A stretch of 64,000 bases of DNA from Pseudoalteromonas sp. CO133X (lineage in GTDB: Bacteria > Pseudomonadota > Gammaproteobacteria > Enterobacterales > Alteromonadaceae), in the NCBI GenBank assembly GCA_004208945.1, contig SGPE01000029.1:310001-374000 (forward strand), read 5' to 3'. The notes beneath the pieces are model-generated. The model did not search any database and had not been told where the DNA came from. It saw only the letters and a list, made by a program, of their open reading frames with translations. This document shows positions 55,251 through 63,419 of the stretch, in pieces. The stretch's first letter is position 1. Each line of letters starts with the position of its first letter. The position numbers and the translations under genes are program-made.

Positions 55251-56486
55251 TTAACTCACTAGTTTGTTACGGCCACTTTCTTTGGCTTGATAAAGTTTTA
55301 AGTCGGCCTGTTTTATAAGTTCATCAAGGCTATAAACAGGCCCATTATGAAAGCCTATCGATAAGGTGAAGGCGATTTTATCTTTACTAAATTCAGTACT
55401 GTGCTTTTGGACAAAGAGACGAAATTTTTCTAATCGTTGGTATGCTTTTTCAGCGTCTTGATCTGCAAAGTACACCGCAAACTCTTCACCACCAAAACGA
55501 CCAACAAGGTTATCTTTGAAGTAGGTTTGCATACATTGCGCTAGCCCTTTTAAAACTTCATCCCCTGCATCGTGGCCGTATTTATCGTTAATTGCTTTAA
55601 AATGATCTATATCGATCATTCCTAAAGAGACTTGATTGTTGGCAAGTTTAGCGGCTTTTAAGTGGCTATTTGCTTCACCAAAAAAGTAGCGGCGGTTAGG
55701 GAGTTTTGTAAGATAGTCAGTGTTTGCCTGTAAACGAATCGTTTTAATATTCTCAAGCATGTCGACGTTCTGGCTAAGCCGACAATAAAACTCTTCGCTA
55801 TTAAATGGTTTACGCAGGTAGTCATCTGCACCTGATTTTAAAAAGCGTGTTGAAAGATGCAATGTATCAAGTGCTGATATACCAATAATTGCTTTTTCAT
55901 CGTTTGAGTATAAACGGCGAATCTCGACACAGAGCTCATCACCGTTCATATTCGGCATTTCGTTGTCGGTGATAATAACGGAAATGGTTGGATTCTCAGC
56001 GAGGACTTTTAATGCTTGCACACCATCTTCAGCCTCTAATACTTGGTATTTATGCCGTGTGAGCAGGTTACAAATATGGTGGCGAGTGGATGCAGAATCA
56101 TCAACCACGAGTACTTGAATTTGCTCATTACGAGGTAGGCGAGCAAGTTGCTTTTCTAGGTATTGATATGCCTGTTTATTTTCTTTAGTGATGTAATCAA
56201 TAATAGGGTGTTTTTCAACAATATTGCGTGTGGTTTCATCAAGGTTACCAGTCATCACAATGGTAGGAATGTCGGCTGCAATGGTACAAGGTACGGCTTC
56301 GCCAGTTGGCGCATCAGGAAGAATAAAATCAACAACAGCGCAAAAGTAACTGTGTTGGCTAATGAGCTCTTTTGCCTCTGCTAAAGAACTGGCAATATCC
56401 GCTTCATAGCCAACTTTTTGCGCGATATGCTTTTGCACTCGCGCAATGGTTGGCGTATCTTCAATTATTAATAGTCTTCGAGTCAC
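55251..56486 (-). CDS. Two-receiver response regulator diguanylate cyclase
   Basis: A 411-residue protein. Two receiver domains (about 1-117 and 125-245) are followed by a GGDEF domain (about 250-411). The second receiver has Asp in ITDNEMPNMNGDE and Lys in YLRKPF. The first shows VDFILPD in the phosphorylation loop. The GGDEF site is FGGEEF with intact DIDHFKAINDKYGHDAGDE, so cyclic di-GMP synthesis is expected. No cognate kinase is adjacent. Confidence 0.93.
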   Translation of the reverse strand: MTRRLLIIEDTPTIARVQKHIAQKVGYEADIASSLAEAKELISQHSYFCAVVDFILPDAPTGEAVPCTIAADIPTIVMTGNLDETTRNIVEKHPIIDYITKENKQAYQYLEKQLARLPRNEQIQVLVVDDSASTRHHICNLLTRHKYQVLEAEDGVQALKVLAENPTISVIITDNEMPNMNGDELCVEIRRLYSNDEKAIIGISALDTLHLSTRFLKSGADDYLRKPFNSEEFYCRLSQNVDMLENIKTIRLQANTDYLTKLPNRRYFFGEANSHLKAAKLANNQVSLGMIDIDHFKAINDKYGHDAGDEVLKGLAQCMQTYFKDNLVGRFGGEEFAVYFADQDAEKAYQRLEKFRLFVQKHSTEFSKDKIAFTLSIGFHNGPVYSLDELIKQADLKLYQAKESGRNKLVS

Positions 56487-56564
56487 AACTTGCCTTGTAA
56501 TAACTTATTGGCGAAACAAAAGTTATTACAAGTTTTAACCCTAAAAGGGTAAAAAAGCAAATCG

Positions 56565-56939
56565 TTATAAGCTGTCTGACTCAGAATAATATTCAACACT
56601 CTGCGATGTTGGACTTGCAATTCGAGAACGACCAAATAAAGTGTGAAACTTAGTTTTGCAGGTTGTTTGTTTAAGGTATTTTATCCAAGCGCGCTCAATC
56701 GGATTAGTGGCTTCTAAATTACCTGTAACAACTTGTACAAATTGAGTTTGAAATTCATTTTGTGGTTCTAGGGTTTTGTTGTATAAACCCTTTAATATAA
56801 CACCATGCTGTTCGAGAATGTCGGCTTCTAGCAAAGTGAAGTGACCACTACGACCAAAACCGCGTGGGAAATTTTGATCATCATAAAATTGACGTTGGCT
56901 TGCAAATGCCTGACGAAGTGATGAAATGTCAATGCTCAT
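56565..56939 (-). CDS. maoP: Macrodomain Ori protein MaoP (DUF413)
   Basis: A 124-residue DUF413 protein: FPRGFGRSGHFTLLEADILEQHG is the family signature. In E. coli MaoP acts with the maoS site to organise the Ori macrodomain. It is divergent from hdfR, exactly as in E. coli, so the pairing supports both calls. Any maoS site would lie in this 90-base gap; I could not identify one. Confidence 0.9.
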   Translation of the reverse strand: MSIDISSLRQAFASQRQFYDDQNFPRGFGRSGHFTLLEADILEQHGVILKGLYNKTLEPQNEFQTQFVQVVTGNLEATNPIERAWIKYLKQTTCKTKFHTLFGRSRIASPTSQSVEYYSESDSL

Positions 56940-57029
56940 GGCTTTATCCTCATGCCCTAATTTCTTGCAGGAGTATGGATCAAGTTGTCGATTTTATTAA
57001 ACAAGTTATTTTTATCGTAAGGGTAAAAA

Positions 57030-57887
57030 ATGGATATCGATTTATTGAAGACTTTTGTTGAAGTCGTGCGCACGCGCCATTTCGGCAAAGCAGCTGAGAA
57101 TTTATATATTACGCAGTCTGCGGTGAGTTTTCGGATCCGACAATTAGAGCAAGGTCTAGGTGTTAACTTATTTATTCGTCAGCGTAATAATATTCAATTA
57201 ACAGCACCAGGCGAGCGATTATTGCCTCATGCACAAATGATCATAACTGGCATGCAAAGGGCAAAAGTCGACGTAGCTCTGGCGGATAATATGCACAAGC
57301 AAATTAGCCTAGCAGGCACCCCAAATGTTTGGGATGCATTTTTGCAGTTCGGTATTACTAATATAGTCTCTGCAATGCCTGGTGTGTCACTTGTAGCTGA
57401 AGTTAAGGCTCAGCAAGAAAGCACTCGTTTATTACTAGAACGTACATTAGATCTTGCTGTGCTGTTCGATCCTCCGAAGGTGGATGAACTTGTTGTTAAG
57501 CGAATATGTGAACTACCAATCATTCCTGTTAGTGCTTTTGAAGCTGCAAATAGTGAAAACTTTTTCGATAAGCAGTATGTGTATGTTGATTGGGGAACGT
57601 CCTTTTCGTTATGGCATGCACGTGAGTTTAATGGCCACGCACCTCCATACTTTAGAACCAGTACAGGACGTATAGCACTCGATTTAATTTTAAAATGCGG
57701 CGGCAGTGCATTTATTCCTCAACTACTGGTTGAGGAGCAATTAAAGGCGGGTGAACTTTATCATGTTGAAGATGTGGCCCACACGTCCCGTGATGTGTTT
57801 GTTGCGTATCATAAAGACAATGAACAAACCCCACTACTGGAAAAATTGGTCAACCTCTTGATGGAGTTAAAAATAAGTTATAAGTAG
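57030..57887 (+). CDS. hdfR: LysR family regulator HdfR
   Basis: A 285-residue LysR-type regulator. The helix-turn-helix opens DIDLLKTFVEVVRTRHFGKAAENLYITQSAVSFRIRQLE (split: KTFVEVVRTRHFGKAAE). The sequence is close to E. coli HdfR through the DNA-binding domain. HdfR represses flhDC and activates gltBD in E. coli. Divergent from maoP as in E. coli; a DUF1015 gene follows in the same direction. Confidence 0.88.
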   Translation: MDIDLLKTFVEVVRTRHFGKAAENLYITQSAVSFRIRQLEQGLGVNLFIRQRNNIQLTAPGERLLPHAQMIITGMQRAKVDVALADNMHKQISLAGTPNVWDAFLQFGITNIVSAMPGVSLVAEVKAQQESTRLLLERTLDLAVLFDPPKVDELVVKRICELPIIPVSAFEAANSENFFDKQYVYVDWGTSFSLWHAREFNGHAPPYFRTSTGRIALDLILKCGGSAFIPQLLVEEQLKAGELYHVEDVAHTSRDVFVAYHKDNEQTPLLEKLVNLLMELKISYK

Positions 57888-57951
57888 TTCCTGTTAGGCT
57901 AAATTTCTAATATGATATATTATATCAATATTGCTTAGGGATGAATGTCTA

Positions 57952-58839
57952 ATGGGATTCGATAAACGGACGTTTTGTATTTATGAGGTGTCTCAAAAAA
58001 ACTCTCTGCTTGCGGGTGTGTTGACTGAATTTGACTTGTCAGACTTGAATAGCCATGTGTTATTACCTCATGAGTCTGTTAGTGTTTCACATGCGATGAA
58101 ACTAAAAAAATACGTTACCCAAAAGCAGTTTGTTTTGCCTCCTAGTCTCTTAATTGGCCCGCTCGACATAAATTTATTTGCTTGGCGCACTGCGAGTGAA
58201 AAAGTAGCTAGTTGGGAAAATGAGAGCGATAAAAGCGAACACAGTATTTATTTAATTAAATGTGATTCCATAAACCAGCAACTTTATAAATTATTATCTA
58301 ACAAGCAAGATTGGTTGATTGCAGATGGCCACCATCGGGTATTTGCAGCCAAACAGTTACACTCATCTCAAAGAAAGTTAATGGTTTGGCTTACAGCAAA
58401 AGAAGATGTTGTCGTGAAAAGTTTTACGCTTCAAGTCAAAATTTCAACCCCTCTGCACATGCAAACCCTTGTAAAGCATCTAGCGCAATTTGGTATTGTT
58501 GAATGTGATAAAAAGCTAGCAGATTACGCGCTTGTGAATAAAGACATGACGAGGTACTTTTCTTTACACGGAAATAATGCTGACTCTTATCGTATTCAAA
58601 CTCAGCTGCGTCAGGCTTTGTGCAAGCTACCGCAGTTTGTGAGCCTTGTTCCGTCATCTATTAGTACGACTAGCGAGGACGCATTAACGATCACTGTGTC
58701 ATGCCGAGATCCATACATTGAAGATATATTTGCTGCCGCCAAAGCGGGCAAATACTTTCCTGAAAAGTCGACCTTATTTACGCATAAGGCCGACAGTCGA
58801 GTGCTTGATTATTTAAATCAACAGGCAGTTTGTGCTTAA
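57952..58839 (+). CDS. Short DUF1015 family protein (possible serine kinase)
   Basis: A 295-residue DUF1015 protein. Typical members exceed 400 residues; the N-terminal 100 are missing. The motif IADGHHRVFAA and C-terminal FPEKSTLFTHK match the family. DUF1015 often sits next to serA/serC, and its GHHR motif resembles the ParB/SerK superfamily, which includes the O-phosphoserine-forming kinases SerK and SbnI. It is convergent with the siderophore-like operon. ATG 57952 is preceded by AGGG at 11 bases; no ATG gives a longer protein. Confidence 0.7.
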   Translation: MGFDKRTFCIYEVSQKNSLLAGVLTEFDLSDLNSHVLLPHESVSVSHAMKLKKYVTQKQFVLPPSLLIGPLDINLFAWRTASEKVASWENESDKSEHSIYLIKCDSINQQLYKLLSNKQDWLIADGHHRVFAAKQLHSSQRKLMVWLTAKEDVVVKSFTLQVKISTPLHMQTLVKHLAQFGIVECDKKLADYALVNKDMTRYFSLHGNNADSYRIQTQLRQALCKLPQFVSLVPSSISTTSEDALTITVSCRDPYIEDIFAAAKAGKYFPEKSTLFTHKADSRVLDYLNQQAVCA

Positions 58840-58858
58840 AGCCCTCGCAGAGGGCGAT
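58838..58858. terminator. Hairpin between the DUF1015 gene and the aminotransferase gene
   Basis: A perfect GCCCTC / GAGGGC stem with a three-base loop between two convergent genes. No strong T-tract, so termination is likely but not certain. Confidence 0.5.
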
Positions 58859-58860
58859 AC

Positions 58861-59973
58861 TTATAATTGTTTAAATGCTTCAAGCACTCTAAGGTTTTGC
58901 TCTGGAAGCCCGATAGTTACTCTGACAAAATGATCAAAACCAGATTCTAGCCAAGGTTTTATCATTATTCCTTGTTGCAGAAGCAAAGATGCAACATGCG
59001 CAGACGGCTGCTTAACATCAACAAATAAAAAGTTGGCTAGACTTGGCGCGACAAAATACCCAAGCTCAGTGAGTGCGGTGCTGAGTTTTTCTCTTTCGCG
59101 GTTTGTTTGCGTGACTGTGTCTGCCAAATAAGCGGGATCTTGCAGTACAGCAATCGCCGCCAGTTGTGCCAGTCGATTTACATTGTAAGGTGTACGTATG
59201 CGATGTAGATAATCTGCTAATTGTGCATTTGCTAGTACGCCGTAACCCACTCTAAGTCCTGCAAGACCATAAGCTTTAGAAAAAGTCCGTAATACCGCAT
59301 AGGGACGAGGTTGTAGTTGAAGTAGTGCTAAACTGTCGACAAACTCTTTATGGCCTTGAGCATATTCGCAATATGCTTCATCGATGACGATAACCGTATT
59401 GAGTGGACAGGCATCGATTATACGCTGTAGGTTTTTGGCATCAAACGTACAACCAACCGGGTTGGACGGATTGGCAAGCATCAGCATTTTTAAGTCTGGA
59501 TGGTGTGCAATAGTATTGAGCCAATCATCAATTCGGTAGGATAGATCGCTTTGCATCGGCACTTCTAGGACCTTTGCCCCCATCATATTGGCGTAAATTC
59601 TATGCAGTGCAAAGGTAGGCTTGGCCACTAACACTTTATCGCCTTGATTAAGAAACGCCTTGCAGAGCATCGAGAGTACATCCTCAGAGCCATTACCGAT
59701 CACAATTTGTTCTTTAGCAACGTTAAGTTTTGTAGCTAGGCGCTCGCTTAGCTCTGTGCATTGACTGTCTGGATAGCAGCTAGCGGTATGCAACTGTGCT
59801 TTAAATGCATTAAGTGCTGCTGGGCTCGGCCCTAAAGGGTTTTCATTGACCGACAGGTTTATCATATTGGGGTGCAGATTGTGCGCTGTTGCTTGCTCAA
59901 TGGTTTGCCCTGCCCCGTAGGGAGGCAGCGCAATCACTTCTTTGCGGGCGGGGTTTAGCATTGTCCTTGTCAT
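58861..59973 (-). CDS. HisC-like PLP-dependent aminotransferase
   Basis: A 370-residue fold-type I aminotransferase. It has the HisC pattern: INLSVNENPLGPSP, the glycine-rich IVIGNGSEDVLSM, the substrate-cofactor region VIDEAYCEYA, and the PLP-lysine segment RTFSKAYGLAGLRVGY. The true hisC would lie in a his operon, so this paralogue probably acts on a different substrate within a biosynthetic operon. Its start overlaps the MATE gene stop (ATGA). Last gene of the minus-strand operon. Confidence 0.88.
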   Translation of the reverse strand: MTRTMLNPARKEVIALPPYGAGQTIEQATAHNLHPNMINLSVNENPLGPSPAALNAFKAQLHTASCYPDSQCTELSERLATKLNVAKEQIVIGNGSEDVLSMLCKAFLNQGDKVLVAKPTFALHRIYANMMGAKVLEVPMQSDLSYRIDDWLNTIAHHPDLKMLMLANPSNPVGCTFDAKNLQRIIDACPLNTVIVIDEAYCEYAQGHKEFVDSLALLQLQPRPYAVLRTFSKAYGLAGLRVGYGVLANAQLADYLHRIRTPYNVNRLAQLAAIAVLQDPAYLADTVTQTNREREKLSTALTELGYFVAPSLANFLFVDVKQPSAHVASLLLQQGIMIKPWLESGFDHFVRVTIGLPEQNLRVLEAFKQL

Positions 59974-61346
59974 GCGTTTTGCTCCTTGAGTGATGCGGGA
60001 TTAAGTAAGCGGTTAATTCTGTGATTAAAAAGCCAAATCTCAGATAGTGCTGTGACTGCAAGCCCTAATGTTAGGGCGTACCAAACGCCTAAAATACCCA
60101 AACCAAAAAATTGTTGGAATAACCAGGCACCAGGAAGGCCAATGCACCAATAGCCGATTAAAGACAGCATGAGAGTGCTTTTAACATCGCCAAGTCCGCG
60201 CAAAATACCAAGCCCGATATTTTGCCACGCGTCAAAAAACTGCAAAAAGGCGGCAATAACAAGTAACTCTATGGCGATAACCACTACATCGGAGTTTTGT
60301 AATTCTTCAGCACTTAAAAATGGCAGCAGCACAAGTTCGGGGACGAATAAATAGATTAAGGCAAAGACAGTCATGACTGCTGCACCGCAAACAATGCCCA
60401 AATTGCCGATGCGTTTGGCATGATGAAAGTCTCCCGCAGCATTGGCTTCGCTAATGTAGATAGAGCAAGCGGATGAAATCCCAGCCGACACCATAAATAC
60501 GATGTACACCACTTGGCTTACCACGTTGTGGGCGGCTAAGGCATTCACGCCGAGTGTTGCTACAAATAACGCAAGTACGGTGAAAAATCCGGCTTCAAGC
60601 CCATATGTTACGCCAATCGGCACGCCCATTTTCCATGTTTTGCTAAGTGCTTCGCGGTCGGTTTGCCAAAACTTTAAAGTGAGGTAAGGGCTTAGTACGT
60701 CATCACGTTTGGCAAATAGCACAAACAATAAAAATGATAAATACAGCACGATGCCTGTGGCGGCCGCAACTCCCACAAAGCCAAGTTGTGGTAGACCAAA
60801 CTTACCAAAAATTAGGCCATAGTTGAGCACGATAGTGAGGACAACAGATACGCCGGTTATCAACATCAATGGCCCTGGCCTTTTCAATCCAACACTAAAA
60901 TGCCGGACGCTTTGAAACCAAAAACAGGGTAATAATCCCAACGCGACAACGGCTAAATATTGGGTCGTCAAATTGGCAATAGACTCGGATGTACCAATAA
61001 ACCTTAAGAAAGGTCCCATGGCAAACATTATAGCGGCGAATACTAGGCCTAAAAATGTCCCGATAAGCATGCTGGCGTTAAAAAGAGAGGTGATCTGATC
61101 TTGCTTATCCTTGCCGATTGCATCAGACACCAAGTTGCCTGTTGCCGTGACCACGCCCGTCCCCATGGTTCTAAATTGATTAAAAATACCAATGGCGAGA
61201 CCGCCAGCAGCCAGCTCTAGTGGGCTCAACATGCCGAGCATGATGAGATCAATCGTTGCAATTGCCACGTAGAGCAGGTTAGTCAGAATAAGCGGCCCTG
61301 CGAGCTGGCTTACTTTAAAAATATCGGCGCGGGCTGAAGCTACCAT
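59970..61346 (-). CDS. MATE family efflux transporter
   Basis: A 458-residue membrane protein with twelve helices and the MATE/NorM two-fold pattern (GPLILTNLLYVAIATIDLIMLG at the start). It likely exports the product of the operon, by sodium or proton antiport. Overlaps the ornithine cyclodeaminase-like gene by seven bases and the aminotransferase by four, showing tight coupling. Confidence 0.9.
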   Translation of the reverse strand: MVASARADIFKVSQLAGPLILTNLLYVAIATIDLIMLGMLSPLELAAGGLAIGIFNQFRTMGTGVVTATGNLVSDAIGKDKQDQITSLFNASMLIGTFLGLVFAAIMFAMGPFLRFIGTSESIANLTTQYLAVVALGLLPCFWFQSVRHFSVGLKRPGPLMLITGVSVVLTIVLNYGLIFGKFGLPQLGFVGVAAATGIVLYLSFLLFVLFAKRDDVLSPYLTLKFWQTDREALSKTWKMGVPIGVTYGLEAGFFTVLALFVATLGVNALAAHNVVSQVVYIVFMVSAGISSACSIYISEANAAGDFHHAKRIGNLGIVCGAAVMTVFALIYLFVPELVLLPFLSAEELQNSDVVVIAIELLVIAAFLQFFDAWQNIGLGILRGLGDVKSTLMLSLIGYWCIGLPGAWLFQQFFGLGILGVWYALTLGLAVTALSEIWLFNHRINRLLNPASLKEQNA

Positions 61347-62323
61347 AGCGTTACTTCCTCCACGTTTTCTTGTGTGATAGCAAAGTCGGCAACGGCTCGT
61401 CCGAGCGCCACGTCAGTAATAATCATGCCGCTGTTATAGACAAAGATAATTTCATCAGGGTGAGTTCGTGCCGGCTTCTCACCATTGAGTATTTCAGTCA
61501 ATGTTGCATCAACAGCGGGTAGTTTACCGTTCTCGTCTAATAAATCGTCTCCGGTGACCTTCATTTGTTCTGCATCTGTTGTGAGCAATCTATCCGCTCG
61601 ATGTAGCACCGATTTTTCGATTCCATAGCCAACTAAAATCACCACCGCGCCGGGTTTTAACCATTCATATTTAATGTTCTCTTTGGCGGATAATCCAGTA
61701 ACGGCAAGGATCACGTCGGCTTGTCTTACTGAAGCTTCTAAGTCTCGTGATACCGCAACGTGTCGCTGTGGGTGATGAGCTTTTAGTTTTTGTTGAACCG
61801 CTTCTAAACCTGCTTGGTAGCTGCCATGAACGGTTAGGTGTGTGAGTTGTGGTAATGCAGTAACGAGCATAGGTAAAGCGATTTGCCCTTGAACACCTGT
61901 GCCCACAACTAATGCATGCTTAGCATCTGAATGAACGGCATATTTTGCAAACAAGGCGGAGGTGGCTGATGTGCGCATAGGGCCTAGTTCTTTTACATCC
62001 ATTAAAGCCACAGGATGGCCTGTGGCATCATCGCAAAGAAAGATAAAAGAATAGAACTGGTATTGGTTACGGCTTCTATCTGGGTCATATTCGTAGACCA
62101 CTTTAAATCCTACGGTATTACTGGCAGCATCGCGACCGGCCATACTATAGGCAATGGAGCGGCCATCTTGTGGTGTCATAATGACTTTAAGTGGATTGGC
62201 AGAGTCGGGGTGATGCAGTGAGCGAAAGGCGTTTTCCACTACCTCAATAACTTTGCTATAGGGGAAATTAAGTTGTGCTAGTCGGGCTTCATTCAGTATC
62301 GGTAGCGTTGTTTTTTGGGTCAT
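61340..62323 (-). CDS. SbnB-like ornithine cyclodeaminase family dehydrogenase
   Basis: A 327-residue protein with the Rossmann motif VVGTGVQGQIALPM and the family segment LKELGPMRTSATSALFAKYA (split: KELGPMRTSA). The neighbours make SbnB the best match: SbnB oxidatively cleaves N-(aminocarboxyethyl)glutamate into 2,3-diaminopropionate and 2-oxoglutarate. A simple ornithine cyclodeaminase is the alternative. Two bases from the SbnA-like gene. Confidence 0.83.
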   Translation of the reverse strand: MTQKTTLPILNEARLAQLNFPYSKVIEVVENAFRSLHHPDSANPLKVIMTPQDGRSIAYSMAGRDAASNTVGFKVVYEYDPDRSRNQYQFYSFIFLCDDATGHPVALMDVKELGPMRTSATSALFAKYAVHSDAKHALVVGTGVQGQIALPMLVTALPQLTHLTVHGSYQAGLEAVQQKLKAHHPQRHVAVSRDLEASVRQADVILAVTGLSAKENIKYEWLKPGAVVILVGYGIEKSVLHRADRLLTTDAEQMKVTGDDLLDENGKLPAVDATLTEILNGEKPARTHPDEIIFVYNSGMIITDVALGRAVADFAITQENVEEVTLW

Positions 62324-62325
62324 GG

Positions 62326-63384
62326 TTAGGCTCTCGCGGCAGGTTTATATTGCGTTAATAGGTCATCGAGTTCTTGCTCGATGTTAATATCGATAAGGTC
62401 GTGTTTTGCCATCCAATCATCATTGAAGAGCGTGTCGAGATACTTCTCACCACCATCACAAACGAGCACCACAAATACGCTATCGGCGGGAGCAGTTTTT
62501 AATGCTTGTAGTGCTTCATAAATAACACCACCAGCCGAGCCACCGACCATCAGGGCGTAGTGTTTAGCAAGGTATCTGGCGGTATTAAACGCTTGTTTGT
62601 CAGATACCTTTACGCCTTTGTCGATAAGCTCGTATTCAATGACAGGCCCTATCTCTGCACCTTCTGGCGTACCCGTTCCAGATTGATGATAATTCAGCCC
62701 AGGCCCGCCAAAAATCACAGAACCCACAGGTTCTACACCAATCGTTGTTAGTTGATGACAACCTAAGTCGCGCAGAGCCCTTGTTGTGCCGCATAGCGAA
62801 CCACCCGTGCCAACTGCACCGACAAGGTGAGTAATGTGTTCACCTAGTTCATGAAACACTTCTTGTGCGAGCCCATTATAGCCGCGGCTATTGGCAAAAT
62901 TATTGTGTTGTGCTGTCCAAAAAGCCCCTTGTTCTTTTGCTAGTGTGGCAGCCATTGCATCGCGAATATCGGTCGATAAGCTGTCATCTCCGGCTTCGCT
63001 AACGCAGATCACTTCTGCGCCAAAGGCTTTCATATTGCTAATTTTTTCTTTTGCCGCATGGTTATCTACAAGCGCGGTGAAGCGATAACCGCGCTCTGCT
63101 GCAAGCAGTGCAAGACCAACACCGGTATTGCCTGAGGTTGACTCAACAACCCAGCCTCCAGGCTTTAGTTGGCCACTGGCTTCTGCTTCATCTAACATGG
63201 ATTTCGCCATGCGAATTTTAGCACTGCCAGTAGGATTAAACTGCTCAAGCTTAAGGTACAGCTTGCTGCCGTTCGGCAGGCTTAAAAACTGCATTAGCGG
63301 CGTGTTACCTATACTTTGCGATACCCTTAAATACGGGGTTAAATGCAATGTCGAGGCGAGCGGATGCTGCGCATTTATGTTCAT
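62326..63384 (-). CDS. SbnA-like PLP synthase (cysteine synthase fold)
   Basis: A 352-residue fold-type II PLP enzyme. Lys in FNPTGSAKIRMA binds PLP; ESTSGNTGVG is the phosphate loop; GTGGSLCGT follows. The segment VEPVGSVIFGG closely matches SbnA, and the C-terminal CDGGEKYLDTLF is typical. SbnA condenses O-phosphoserine with glutamate to make N-(aminocarboxyethyl)glutamate for diaminopropionate. Serine-sulfhydrylase-type cysteine synthase is the alternative, less likely with the SbnB-like neighbour. Confidence 0.85.
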   Translation of the reverse strand: MNINAQHPLASTLHLTPYLRVSQSIGNTPLMQFLSLPNGSKLYLKLEQFNPTGSAKIRMAKSMLDEAEASGQLKPGGWVVESTSGNTGVGLALLAAERGYRFTALVDNHAAKEKISNMKAFGAEVICVSEAGDDSLSTDIRDAMAATLAKEQGAFWTAQHNNFANSRGYNGLAQEVFHELGEHITHLVGAVGTGGSLCGTTRALRDLGCHQLTTIGVEPVGSVIFGGPGLNYHQSGTGTPEGAEIGPVIEYELIDKGVKVSDKQAFNTARYLAKHYALMVGGSAGGVIYEALQALKTAPADSVFVVLVCDGGEKYLDTLFNDDWMAKHDLIDINIEQELDDLLTQYKPAARA

Positions 63385-63419
63385 AAATAGGCTCCTTTAT
63401 GTTATTTCGTTGGGTATTT

